A stretch of DNA of 64,000 nucleotides from UBA5216 sp043743335 (lineage in GTDB: Bacteria; Pseudomonadota; Gammaproteobacteria; Burkholderiales; SG8-41). Positions 26,279-34,592 of this stretch are shown one piece after another. Each line of letters begins with the position of its first letter. Position 1 is the stretch's first letter. The stretch covers positions 4,325-68,324 of the forward strand of contig JAYTWR010000074.1 in NCBI GenBank assembly GCA_043743335.1. The letters are read 5' to 3'. The notes under the pieces were generated by a model, which did not search any database, was not told where the DNA came from, and saw nothing but the letters and a program-made list of their open reading frames with translations. A program made the translations under genes and the position numbers.

Positions 26279-27529
26279 CTACCGCTCGTGGTGCTGCAAT
26301 TTCATCTGCGGTGTCGGCCAAGCGCCTGTGAGCAATGCGCCTAATGCACTGACTAATGCAGTTGACAGGGTATCTTCGTGATGGACGACCACGTTGCATC
26401 GACCGCTAAAACTCATTTCGCGATATCGATGGAGTACCGCCGTATCGTCACTGCCTTTGGGGATGCCGATATGCAACTCAAGATTCTTGCCGCCCCGCTG
26501 TGCCGAAAACAGCGGTGTGCTCCACAGAAATGCGCAGGCTTGAATTTTCGGAAGCCGAACATAGAACCATTCATGGCACTGCGTCGCATCAAGCAGGCCG
26601 CCGCGGCGTCGTTTCCAGTGCAGCAATCCGTCGTCGGGGTGGGCAAGGCAGTTGCCCAGGCCGTAGAAATCAAAGCCATTTTCTTTCGCGTATTTTGTCG
26701 CGAGAAACACATTGACCGAATTAATTTCATGTAGCCGCTTCGGGGCGTTGAATACAACCTCGCGATAGCCAAAGCGCACCGCAATCCAGTAACGTTGGTC
26801 CTTGCGTATCTGCGTGACGCCCAGATGACAGGCCACCGGCTCATCGTTTGAATAGAGTATGTCCAATCCGCCTTTGGCACCACCGGTGATTTCTGCAATA
26901 AGTGCCGTGGATAATTGATGTGCGGACGGCCCATAGCGCGAGCTGGCGTAGGGCTTCAGCATGTTGTCGTCGGCAAACGTGATTTGTTGCTGGTCTTCAG
27001 CACGCACCACTTTTGCTTTAATCAGTTGTTGCCTGACGACTCGCCGCAGCTTGTCGCCGTATCCTTCAAGCAGGGCATCCAGCGATTGGTGTAAGGGGAT
27101 GTTAAGCTGCATGTAACGTGGTATTCGCAGCGCTCCGGGCAACGGTAGCTCGCTGACCATAACCGAATCGCAATCGCTCAACAATTCGGCAGCATTTCCG
27201 CTGAGCGGCAATTCAACTATGCCGCGCCCGCTGCGCGTACCAAAGTAGGACACCCGGTGTGTGCAATTCAGGGGCCGGACCTCGGCGGCTGTCCATTGCC
27301 AGAATTGCGCCTTGCGCGCCCACTGGCCGACGGTACCGAGCAGCCACTTTATATTGGCTCGCTGCGATGGCGTTACCGGCGCAAGTGCATCAAGGATTTT
27401 AAATCCCTGTTTTAAACGCATAAAATACAGTTTCGGACGATGGGATGCATCATGATACAGGTAGAATTTTGATAGGCTTTTCACGCAGCAGAGTCTGTGC
27501 AAAAAAATTTGACAATGGCCGTCTATCAT
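26279..27529 (-). CDS. FemAB/GNAT-like acyltransferase
   Basis: Up to 416 residues. The central part resembles GNAT/FemAB-type (BioF2-like) acyltransferases: SLDALLEGYGDKLRRVVRQQ, then DEPVACHLGVTQIRKDQRYWI, GFDFYGLGNC and LLHWKRRRGG. No definite catalytic residue can be named. It may transfer an acyl or aminoacyl group to an amino sugar. The start is uncertain: ATG 27529 gives the longest product, and ATG 27421 (MRLKQGF) may be the real one; neither has a good ribosome-binding site. It diverges from the epimerase gene, leaving about 60 bp between them. Confidence 0.6.
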   Translation of the reverse strand: MIDGHCQIFLHRLCCVKSLSKFYLYHDASHRPKLYFMRLKQGFKILDALAPVTPSQRANIKWLLGTVGQWARKAQFWQWTAAEVRPLNCTHRVSYFGTRSGRGIVELPLSGNAAELLSDCDSVMVSELPLPGALRIPRYMQLNIPLHQSLDALLEGYGDKLRRVVRQQLIKAKVVRAEDQQQITFADDNMLKPYASSRYGPSAHQLSTALIAEITGGAKGGLDILYSNDEPVACHLGVTQIRKDQRYWIAVRFGYREVVFNAPKRLHEINSVNVFLATKYAKENGFDFYGLGNCLAHPDDGLLHWKRRRGGLLDATQCHEWFYVRLPKIQACAFLWSTPLFSAQRGGKNLELHIGIPKGSDDTAVLHRYREMSFSGRCNVVVHHEDTLSTALVSALGALLTGAWPTPQMKLQHHER

Positions 27530-27590
27530 ATACGTAATTTAGCTTACACGTTACTGACTACAGGGCCGTTTAGTCCAAGGACAAAGACAA

Positions 27591-28556
27591 ATGAGGGTAT
27601 TGGTAACAGGTGCAGGCGGCTTCTTGGGCGGATGGGTCGTTCGTGATCTGCTCAAACGTGGTTTTGCCGTACGCGCGTTGGTTCGCTCGGGGCGCTTGCC
27701 GCCCTCCGCCGAGTGGCAAGATCAGGTGCAGATTATTCAGGGCGACTTGCGCGTCGCTGAGGGGCTTGAAGCGCTGTTCTCGGACGTGGATGTCTTAATT
27801 CATCTCGCGGCAACCGTTCGCGGCACTTCCGAAGAGCAAATGACCGGCACGGTTGATAGCACTCGGCGCTTGCTGCAAGCCATGCAGCGATCGGGCGTCA
27901 GGCCGCACGTGGTTCTGGCCGGCAGCTTTGCGGTGTATGACTTTAGTACGGCGGAACGCTGCCTGAGCGAAGACAGCAGCCTAGAACCCGATCCCGCCGC
28001 CCGGGATGGTTATACGGCCGCCAAAGTGGCCCAAGAGCGCTTGGTTCGCCACATGGCCAATGAACACGGTTGGACGCTGTCGGTGCTGCGTCCCGGATTG
28101 ATCTATGGCCCCGGCGCAAGTCCGGCGGCGAGCGCCGGCATGAAGGTGGGCAGGTTATTTTTTGTGGTCGCACCATCTGCCCGATTGCGGCTCACCCACG
28201 TTGAAAATTGCGCTGCGGCATTTGCGCAGGCGGCAGAACTAAGAGCCGCAGGCACATTCAACATTGTCGATGACGAGCGCATCTCGGCGTGGCGTTACGC
28301 AGGCCGACTGTTGCGCACAACGCCGCATACCGTGCGAGTGGTTTTCCCCTATAATGCGGGCCTCATGATTGTGCTTTTATTTCAAGTAGTTACCGCCATA
28401 TTACCGAAGGCTGTGAGACGCAGATTGCCCGGATTGCTTAAACCGCGCGTGTATCGCGCCCGCTTTCGCCCTTTTGAGTACAACCATGCGCGCGCCAAAG
28501 CCGCGCTAAGCTGGACCAGCCGACCGCTATTTGAATCCGGCAGCGATGTGACATGA
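27591..28556 (+). CDS. NAD-dependent epimerase/dehydratase
   Basis: Extended SDR of 321 residues. The nucleotide-binding motif is VTGAGGFLGGWV (GxxGxxG at residues 7-13), HLAATVRG follows, and catalytic YxxxK is seen in DGYTAAK. The preceding Ser/Thr position is in LAGSFAVYD. It probably interconverts nucleotide sugars for the polysaccharide. The last four bases overlap the next glycosyltransferase start (ATGA), so the pair is translationally coupled. Confidence 0.88.
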   Translation: MRVLVTGAGGFLGGWVVRDLLKRGFAVRALVRSGRLPPSAEWQDQVQIIQGDLRVAEGLEALFSDVDVLIHLAATVRGTSEEQMTGTVDSTRRLLQAMQRSGVRPHVVLAGSFAVYDFSTAERCLSEDSSLEPDPAARDGYTAAKVAQERLVRHMANEHGWTLSVLRPGLIYGPGASPAASAGMKVGRLFFVVAPSARLRLTHVENCAAAFAQAAELRAAGTFNIVDDERISAWRYAGRLLRTTPHTVRVVFPYNAGLMIVLLFQVVTAILPKAVRRRLPGLLKPRVYRARFRPFEYNHARAKAALSWTSRPLFESGSDVT

Positions 28557-29758
28557 CGACCATTGCCTATGTAAACAGCTTGTACGCGCGGGCCAGTGAC
28601 TCCTTCATACGCGCCGAGGTTTTACAGCTACGCAGCTTCGGCCACACAGTGCATACGTTTTCCATACGCAAGCCCACAGAGTCCGAGTTAGTCAGTCAGG
28701 AAATCATCGATGAGTACCGGCAGACGGATTACATTCTGAACCACGGCGTGCCAGTGCTGGTGCAGCATGTTGTTCTAGAGTTTCTGCGTTCGCCGGGCAG
28801 TGTGTTGGCGGCCTTGGCCATGACTTTCCGCTATGGAATGCCCGGCATCAAAGGGCGGTTGTGGCCGATCGCCTATTTTCTGGAGGCTTGCTATCTCTCG
28901 CGCCAGTTAATCAAAAAACGCGTCGAACATCTGCATGACCATAACGGGCAGGGCTGCGCGTTCGTGGCCATGCTGGCTTCCCGTATGAGTGGCGTACCGT
29001 ACAGCCTGACAATACATGGCCCCGGTGAGTTTGATCGGCCCACGCAGTTGTCGCTCGACAGCAAAATTAACCACAGCCGGTTTGCCGTGGCCGTGAGCGA
29101 ATACGGGCGCAGCCAACTCTACCGCTGGACCGCTGTGGCGGATTGGCCGAAGATTCATGTGGTGCATTGCGGTGTGCGCCTAGATGCTTGGGTGGCAAAA
29201 GAGGCCCCCGCAGGCCGCCGATTAGTGTGTGTGGGCCGGCTGGCGCGCGAAAAAGGCCATTTGATCTTGATTGAGGCGGTCTCGCGCCTACAGGACATCC
29301 CCGATTTTGAGGTGGTTATCGTCGGTGATGGGCCGCTGCGCGGTGAGGTGGAAGCACGCGCCAAGTCTCTCGGTATTCACACCAGGGTAAACGTCACCGG
29401 TTGGATGTCCGCCGACAAAGTGCGTGAAGCAATTCTGAAAAGCTGCGCCATGGTGCTACCGAGCTTCGCCGAGGGCTTGCCGGTGGTGTTGATGGAAGCC
29501 TTGGCCTTGGAGCGACCGGTCATTTCAACCACCATCGCGGGCATTCCCGAGTTGGTCGAGCACGGCGTTTCGGGTTGGCTGATTCCGGCAGGCTCAGTCG
29601 ATGCACTGGCGCAGGCGATGCGCGAGCTTTTTGCCACGCCGCCAGACAAGTTGGCTGCCATGGGCCGTGCCGGGCGTGCCAGCGTGAGCGAGCGCCATGA
29701 CCAAACCACGGAAGCTAAAAAGCTTGAAGCGCTGATTTTGAATTCGCTGAAAGCGTAA
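28553..29758 (+). CDS. Glycosyltransferase family 4
   Basis: 401-residue GT-B enzyme of the colanic-acid/WcaL-like type. N-terminus IAYVNSLYARASDSFIRAEV, a central LTIHGPGEFD, and a C-terminal Glycos_transf_1 domain with FAEGLPVVLMEALALERPVI (E-x7-E). The start overlaps the epimerase stop by ATGA. The dispersed AT repeat lies 12 bases after its stop. Confidence 0.9.
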   Translation: MTTIAYVNSLYARASDSFIRAEVLQLRSFGHTVHTFSIRKPTESELVSQEIIDEYRQTDYILNHGVPVLVQHVVLEFLRSPGSVLAALAMTFRYGMPGIKGRLWPIAYFLEACYLSRQLIKKRVEHLHDHNGQGCAFVAMLASRMSGVPYSLTIHGPGEFDRPTQLSLDSKINHSRFAVAVSEYGRSQLYRWTAVADWPKIHVVHCGVRLDAWVAKEAPAGRRLVCVGRLAREKGHLILIEAVSRLQDIPDFEVVIVGDGPLRGEVEARAKSLGIHTRVNVTGWMSADKVREAILKSCAMVLPSFAEGLPVVLMEALALERPVISTTIAGIPELVEHGVSGWLIPAGSVDALAQAMRELFATPPDKLAAMGRAGRASVSERHDQTTEAKKLEALILNSLKA

Positions 29759-29770
29759 GCGAGAATTATT

Positions 29771-29803
29771 GTAACTAATTGATTTTATTGATAAATTTAT
29801 AAA
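29771..29803 (+). repeat. Dispersed AT-rich repeat, copy 3 (leader of the next gene)
   Basis: GTAACTAATTGATTTTATTG plus an AT tail, an exact match to the core. It ends on the base before the ATG of the next glycosyltransferase, so the element makes up the entire immediate 5' leader and leaves no Shine-Dalgarno sequence. Confidence 0.85.
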
Positions 29804-30715
29804 ATGGGTAATCGTTACCTCCTAATCTCACCGTGCCGCGATGAAGCCGACTACATGCGCCAAACGCTGGACACGGTGGTCGCGCAGTCGGTCCAGCCGG
29901 CCAAGTGGGTCATCGTTGACGATGGTTCGACTGACGCCACACCAGCGATTCTTGCCGAGTATGCCGCGAAGCACGACTGGATCACCGTGGTCACGCGCAA
30001 GGATCGTGGTCGCCGCGCCGTTGGCCCTGGGGTGATCGAGGCCTTTTATGCGGGATATGAATCCGTCAATTCCGACGCCTTTGACTATTTGTGCAAGCTC
30101 GATCTCGACTTGCGTTTGCCGCCGCGTTACTTTGAACTGTTGATGCAGCGCATGGCGGCTGATCCGCTGATTGCCACCTGCAGCGGCAAAGCCTATATCG
30201 AACGCGATGGCGAGCTGCTGTATGAACGCCATGGCGACGAAACGTCGCTGGGCATGACCAAGTTTTACAAAGTATCCAGCTTCAAAAAAATCGGTGGCTT
30301 CGTGCGTGAAGTCATGTGGGACGGCATTGATTGTCATTGCTGCCGCATGCACGGCTGGATTGCCTGTAGCTGGGACGATGCGGATTTGCGCTTCATTCAC
30401 TTGCGCCCCATGGGCAGCAGCCAGCAGAGCATTTATACGGGCCGCCAACGCCACGGCTACGGCCAGTATTTCATGGGCACCGGATTCATTTACATGCTGG
30501 CCAGCGCGGTTAGTCGCATCAACGAAAAGCCGTATTTACTGGGCAGTACGGCAATGATGTGGGGGTGGATTTCCAGCGCGCTGCAGGGCAAACCGCGCTA
30601 CGAAAATCTCGAATTTCGCAAGCACTTGCGCAGTTATCAGATGCGCGCGCTGTTGTTTGGCAAGCAAAAGGCTATTGCCTCAATGCAAAAGGAACACGGC
30701 GCTGGAATCGGTTAA
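29804..30715 (+). CDS. Glycosyltransferase family 2
   Basis: 303-residue GT-A enzyme. Motifs: LISPCRDEADYMRQTLDTVV, WVIVDDGSTDAT, and DxD-like CKLDLDLRLP. The C-terminal segment GYGQYFMGTGFIYMLASAV may associate with the membrane. The start codon directly abuts the dispersed AT repeat and has no purine-rich ribosome-binding site, so translation may be weak or coupled to the upstream gene. Confidence 0.88.
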   Translation: MGNRYLLISPCRDEADYMRQTLDTVVAQSVQPAKWVIVDDGSTDATPAILAEYAAKHDWITVVTRKDRGRRAVGPGVIEAFYAGYESVNSDAFDYLCKLDLDLRLPPRYFELLMQRMAADPLIATCSGKAYIERDGELLYERHGDETSLGMTKFYKVSSFKKIGGFVREVMWDGIDCHCCRMHGWIACSWDDADLRFIHLRPMGSSQQSIYTGRQRHGYGQYFMGTGFIYMLASAVSRINEKPYLLGSTAMMWGWISSALQGKPRYENLEFRKHLRSYQMRALLFGKQKAIASMQKEHGAGIG

Positions 30716-30769
30716 TATGAGTTTGCGTATCCTGCGAACAGGCAAGATGCGCTGGTGGAGGCTAACGTA

Positions 30770-31234
30770 ATGCTTTTTGCATCCGAATACGGTACATCGC
30801 TGGTTAAGAGCATAGTGGCTTATCAAAAAGCAGCGCACGGTGGCGGACTATTCAATGGGTTTTGCAAGCAATTCTCCTCCCTTCGCTACCGGTTTTGGAG
30901 TACGGTCACTGCTTCGGATATCCATCGAGACGCCAAAATCAGTGCCGACCTGAAATTGCCACATCCCACTGGGGTCATCATTCACCGGGATACGCAAGTG
31001 GGATCGAGTTGCATGATTATGCAGCAAGTGACATTGGGGCAACTGGCTATGAATGGGGCACCGATTGTCGGCAATGGGGTCTACATCGGCGCAGGGGCCA
31101 AGGTGCTGGGCGCAATACGCATCGGCGACAACGCGAGGATCGGCGCTAATGCGGTGGTTTTGGAAGACGTCCCAGCAAACTGTACGGCGGTGGGCGTTCC
31201 GGCACGCATCATTTCGAGATCGGTGCAAACTTAA
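30770..31234 (+). CDS. Serine acetyltransferase-like hexapeptide transferase
   Basis: 154 residues; left-handed beta-helix O-acetyltransferase of the short CysE-like kind. LKLPHPTGVIIHRDTQVG gives the conserved His region, followed by the repeats MIMQQVTLGQLA, PIVGNGVYIGAGAKVLG and IRIGDNARIGANAVV. It is likely a second O-acetylase for the polysaccharide, paralogous in type to the gene at 22047. GGTGGAGGC lies eight bases before ATG 30770; an upstream in-frame GTG at 30755 is less likely. Confidence 0.85.
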   Translation: MLFASEYGTSLVKSIVAYQKAAHGGGLFNGFCKQFSSLRYRFWSTVTASDIHRDAKISADLKLPHPTGVIIHRDTQVGSSCMIMQQVTLGQLAMNGAPIVGNGVYIGAGAKVLGAIRIGDNARIGANAVVLEDVPANCTAVGVPARIISRSVQT

Positions 31235-31255
31235 GGCTGCTGCCACGCTAGCCGG

Positions 31256-32347
31256 TCAGCGAAATTTCGTGGTTCGTTCAATGCGCCTGATTGCCCTAAG
31301 CGGCAAACTAAGCGGCAAACTAAAAAACCGCGGCACGCTACCTTGCGCTACATAACGTTCCGCCGTGCGTTGAAGCCGGCGCGCGCTGGTAAGCAGGGAA
31401 GGCAGTTCGACAGCCCCACGCAGCAAAGGCGCTTCCCGTGTCATCAGTCGTTCTTTGTACGCCGATTTACCCTCACCAAGATCAATGGTGTGTACGCCTG
31501 ACTCAGCCAGTGCTTCCGCCATACGCAGCAGCAAAATAATACCGGTAGAGAATTTGGCAAATTCCGGATCGTAGGCCGGAAACCAGTAGTGCATCACGTT
31601 GGCTGAACGCATGCCCATGTGGATGGCTACGACACGCTCACCCGCGCGCAGTACGGAACATACGCCCGCGAAATCCGCCGTCTGCGTTGCCGCTATTCGT
31701 TCCAGTAATTTGCCCGTCCAAGGCGTCTCGAACAGGTTCATCAGCTTCGATTCGCGATATTGTTCACCTTTCCAGCGTATGAGCTGCGCTAACGCTTCAG
31801 GTCCCGGCTCATGCAGCGTAAATTGCAGCGCGCCAAACTCCCGTCCCAATTTACGTGCGAGGCCTTCGGTTTTCGGGATGTAATCCGATCCTGCTGCACG
31901 CCGCCCGGCAACGTAATTTTTGTAGCCGTCTTCCAAACCGATTTGCGGCGAGGTGGTTCGTGTTTCAATGCAGGTATCAAACTTCTGCGAATCATCAACC
32001 AGATGATTGAAGCTCCACACCGAGAGATTCGCGGCGCGCAGCAGCGATGCCGTGTCCCATGGCGTATCCGGCAAGGCGACAACGCCATGGTAGTCGGAGA
32101 ACGGGCCACCGATGGGCTTGCCCATACCCAGCAAGGATCGTTGAAACGGGAAAAACCCGGCAATCCGGTTGTTGTGTTCGATCACAACCAGGCGAGCGTC
32201 GTTGCGCACCTCGCCAACCCGTTGCGTAAATGCCGGGCAAAAATAGGGGCTGGCATAGCGGGGGTTTGTGGCCTGAATTTGACGCCAAGCCTCGACCAAA
32301 GTGGTATCGATTTCGTGAATCGAAACAACACGATAGCGCAAACTCAT
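31256..32347 (-). CDS. CelD/BcsL-type (FemAB-related) N-acyltransferase
   Basis: 363 residues of the GNAT_acetyltr_6 / CelD-BcsL group found in cellulose and exopolysaccharide loci. Typical pattern: GFFPFQRSLLGMGKPIGGPFSDYHG, RKLGREFG, VAIHMGMRSANVMHYWFPAYDPEF and IDLGEGKSAYKERL. It presumably acylates an amino sugar. Its ATG overlaps the stop of the upstream glycosyltransferase (ATGA). A 12-bp tandem duplication in its 3' end encodes LSLPLSLPL. Confidence 0.82.
   Translation of the reverse strand: MSLRYRVVSIHEIDTTLVEAWRQIQATNPRYASPYFCPAFTQRVGEVRNDARLVVIEHNNRIAGFFPFQRSLLGMGKPIGGPFSDYHGVVALPDTPWDTASLLRAANLSVWSFNHLVDDSQKFDTCIETRTTSPQIGLEDGYKNYVAGRRAAGSDYIPKTEGLARKLGREFGALQFTLHEPGPEALAQLIRWKGEQYRESKLMNLFETPWTGKLLERIAATQTADFAGVCSVLRAGERVVAIHMGMRSANVMHYWFPAYDPEFAKFSTGIILLLRMAEALAESGVHTIDLGEGKSAYKERLMTREAPLLRGAVELPSLLTSARRLQRTAERYVAQGSVPRFFSLPLSLPLRAIRRIERTTKFR
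31297..31320 (-). repeat. 12-bp in-frame tandem duplication in acyltransferase gene
   Basis: TAAGCGGCAAAC occurs twice head to tail, on the minus strand encoding the repeated SLPL near the C-terminus of the CelD/BcsL-type protein. The unit is a multiple of three, so the frame is kept. Confidence 0.8.
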
Positions 32348-33279
32348 TCGGCTGACTCTGGCTTACTAAACAGCGGCGTCTGCAGTCGGGGAATGAGCCG
32401 GGAAAAACCACGCCCGCGTATGAAATCGGCTAAGCCTCGCAGGCAAAGCAACACAAACTCGCCCATCTCCGACACCACGGCCACGCCTGTGCCGTAGTGC
32501 TTCACCATATAGTAATAGCGACTCTGGTAATAGTGCTTTGCGATACAACCGCCAATACGGGTGTTGTCGGTCGAGGAGCTTTCCCCCCCCACGTGATGCG
32601 CGAGCGCCGCACCGACAGCCCATGTTCCAAAGTTGATATCGTCAGCGCGCTTGCAAACATCGGTCTCTTCCCAATAGAGGAAGTAGCGGGGGTCAAATCC
32701 GTGCAACCGCTTCAGCAGCTCGGTGCGTATCATGAATACCGCACCGCAGACCCAGCCGGTACGCACGGGTGCAGAGCCGGGCTCGATAGGCCATGACGCT
32801 GCTGAACGACCGACTAACGGCATTGCCCCCCACAATATTGATCCCGGTGTCGGGCGTTGCCCGGTAAACTGAAAACTTGCATTTTCGCCCTGGCCGCTAC
32901 TCTCTTCAATAATGGCGGGGCCGACAATTCCAACGGTTGGGTGTTGCTCGATAAAGCGGAGCATGGTTCGGATTGCATCGGGTTCCACGACGGCATCCGG
33001 GTTGATGAATATCGTGTACGCGCTGGTTACTTGCGCAAACCCGATGTTGTTGCCTCGACCAAAACCATTGTTTTTCCCGGTCTGGATTAGGCTGGCCCAA
33101 TCCGCTTGCGCCTCAACGAGTTTACACGTGGCGTCGGTGCTACCGTTGTCAACCACAATCACATCGAGCAGGTCGGCATCGTAGCAGCGTCGCGCGCCGG
33201 CCAGCATGCGACCGATGGTTCGCGCGGATTGATACGTTACAACAATGGCTGTAACAGGTTTTTGTGAGGCCGGTGCCAT
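32344..33279 (-). CDS. Glycosyltransferase family 2 (rhamnosyltransferase-like)
   Basis: 311-residue GT-A enzyme. VTYQSARTIGRML, VVDNGSTDATCKL, the DxD-like FINPDAVVEPDA and YFLYWEETDVCKRA are the motifs seen in rhamnosyl-/WbbL-type transferases. It is the first gene of a coupled pair with the CelD/BcsL-type acyltransferase (ATGA overlap). The leader contains a five-unit 8-bp tandem array instead of a clear ribosome-binding site. Confidence 0.88.
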   Translation of the reverse strand: MAPASQKPVTAIVVTYQSARTIGRMLAGARRCYDADLLDVIVVDNGSTDATCKLVEAQADWASLIQTGKNNGFGRGNNIGFAQVTSAYTIFINPDAVVEPDAIRTMLRFIEQHPTVGIVGPAIIEESSGQGENASFQFTGQRPTPGSILWGAMPLVGRSAASWPIEPGSAPVRTGWVCGAVFMIRTELLKRLHGFDPRYFLYWEETDVCKRADDINFGTWAVGAALAHHVGGESSSTDNTRIGGCIAKHYYQSRYYYMVKHYGTGVAVVSEMGEFVLLCLRGLADFIRGRGFSRLIPRLQTPLFSKPESAE

Positions 33280-33280
33280 G

Positions 33281-33320
33281 CGTTAACTGGTTTACTGGTT
33301 CACTGGTTCGCAGGTTCACT
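33281..33320 (-). repeat. 8-bp tandem array, five units
   Basis: Plus-strand units GTTAACTG, GTTTACTG, GTTCACTG, GTTCGCAG and GTTCACTG run head to tail between two genes on the minus strand. They overlap the stop codon of the deacetylase (33316-33318) and occupy the leader of the rhamnosyltransferase-like gene just upstream of its ATG. A unit of 8 is not a multiple of three, so copy-number change would alter spacing. Confidence 0.85.
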
Positions 33321-34338
33321 GCAATCCGAGTGCGGTAAATACACCCGGATACGCGCCGCTGGTCTTGAACTGTAAATCACTCATGGACTGCGGCGCTTCT
33401 ATCCGCGGTATGGCATACCGATCGGATTCGCCGCCCACGCGCAGTGGCGTATTGACGCCCACAGCAGATTGCCAGCCTGATGCGATGACATCCTGGCGTG
33501 TGTCAGTACACCAACGTCCATAAGGAAACGAGAAATGCTGAGGTTGCTGACTCAGCTCACGCCGGATGTCTTCTGCGCACCCGCCGATTTCTGCATGCGC
33601 TGTCGCACCCGTATATTTTTGCAGGTCAACGTGTTCCCGGGTATGCCCGCCAATCTCGAATTGAGGGTATCGGCGGCACAGATCACGCACCTCATCCCAG
33701 TTCAGCGTGAGTCTTGGCGGCTTGCCCTCAGGCTTTAGTTGAATCTCCATCTCGTCGAGCAAAGCCTTACGTTCTTCGGCAGAGGCCTCAAGCAATCGGT
33801 GGTGTAGTTGCTCCATAGCGGTAGCGAACGCATGGCTTGCAGCAAGCACGGTCTTGCCGTTGTTCAACCCTTCAATTTGCAATGCGTCGCGGGTGCGCTG
33901 CGTTATTAGCCAGTGAAGGCGATCTACCCACTGGGATTCGCTGCGTTCTACATAGCCTGTTGCAAGATACAGGGTGGCCGGCAGCCCGTACTCAGCGAGT
34001 ATCGGCGCGGCGATGGTCAGATTGTCGAGATAGCCGTCGTCGAATGTGATGCACACTGTGCCCGCAGTCGGTGATGCGCCCGATTTGATCTGATCCACTA
34101 ATTGACTCAACGATATCACCTTACGGTGTTTGCTGAGGTATTCCATTTGTGAAGCAAACAGCGCGGGCGAGATCCGAGTGCGCAGGTTCAAGGCAGGCGC
34201 AACTTCATCGGACGCCACACTGTGATACATCAAAATAATGGCACCATCAGGCCGAGCCACTGCTTCGTACAGCTTGCCGATTCCGCACCACTGTATTGCT
34301 TTGCCCGTGACGGTTCGAGCTAATGACTTCAGCGGCAT
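33316..34338 (-). CDS. Polysaccharide deacetylase (NodB domain)
   Basis: 340 residues with carbohydrate-esterase-4 motifs: ILMYHSV, motif 1 CITFDDGYLDN with the catalytic and metal Asp pair, and motif 2 EIGGHTREHVDL with the two metal His. It probably N-deacetylates the exopolysaccharide or a precursor. No signal peptide is obvious. First gene of the leftward deacetylase, glycosyltransferase, acyltransferase group, with about 250 bp before the divergent WecG-STAS gene. Confidence 0.88.
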   Translation of the reverse strand: MPLKSLARTVTGKAIQWCGIGKLYEAVARPDGAIILMYHSVASDEVAPALNLRTRISPALFASQMEYLSKHRKVISLSQLVDQIKSGASPTAGTVCITFDDGYLDNLTIAAPILAEYGLPATLYLATGYVERSESQWVDRLHWLITQRTRDALQIEGLNNGKTVLAASHAFATAMEQLHHRLLEASAEERKALLDEMEIQLKPEGKPPRLTLNWDEVRDLCRRYPQFEIGGHTREHVDLQKYTGATAHAEIGGCAEDIRRELSQQPQHFSFPYGRWCTDTRQDVIASGWQSAVGVNTPLRVGGESDRYAIPRIEAPQSMSDLQFKTSGAYPGVFTALGLQ

Positions 34339-34509
34339 CGTTAGTTAATTTTTAGCGGATAGTGGGGGCAAAGCGTCGAAGCATTGCTTGCGTGCTACGA
34401 TGGACAATCACAGTTTTAAGCGTAGTCCGTACTGATATAAGGTAGTGCATGGCTGGGGGATGAGATGCGCGCTTAGCGGTATTATCCTATAAATCATGAC
34501 TTAACCCGT

Positions 34510-34533
34510 GTTTTCAGTGCGGTTTTCAGTGCG
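34510..34533 (+). repeat. 12-bp tandem duplication in divergent intergenic region
   Basis: GTTTTCAGTGCG occurs twice in tandem between the deacetylase and WecG-STAS genes, about 60 bp upstream of the latter. Confidence 0.8.
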
Positions 34534-34592
34534 CGGCCAATCCGCATTGCCAAGCGTGCGTTGCCATCTCGCTAATTCAGGGTGCCGGGCAC

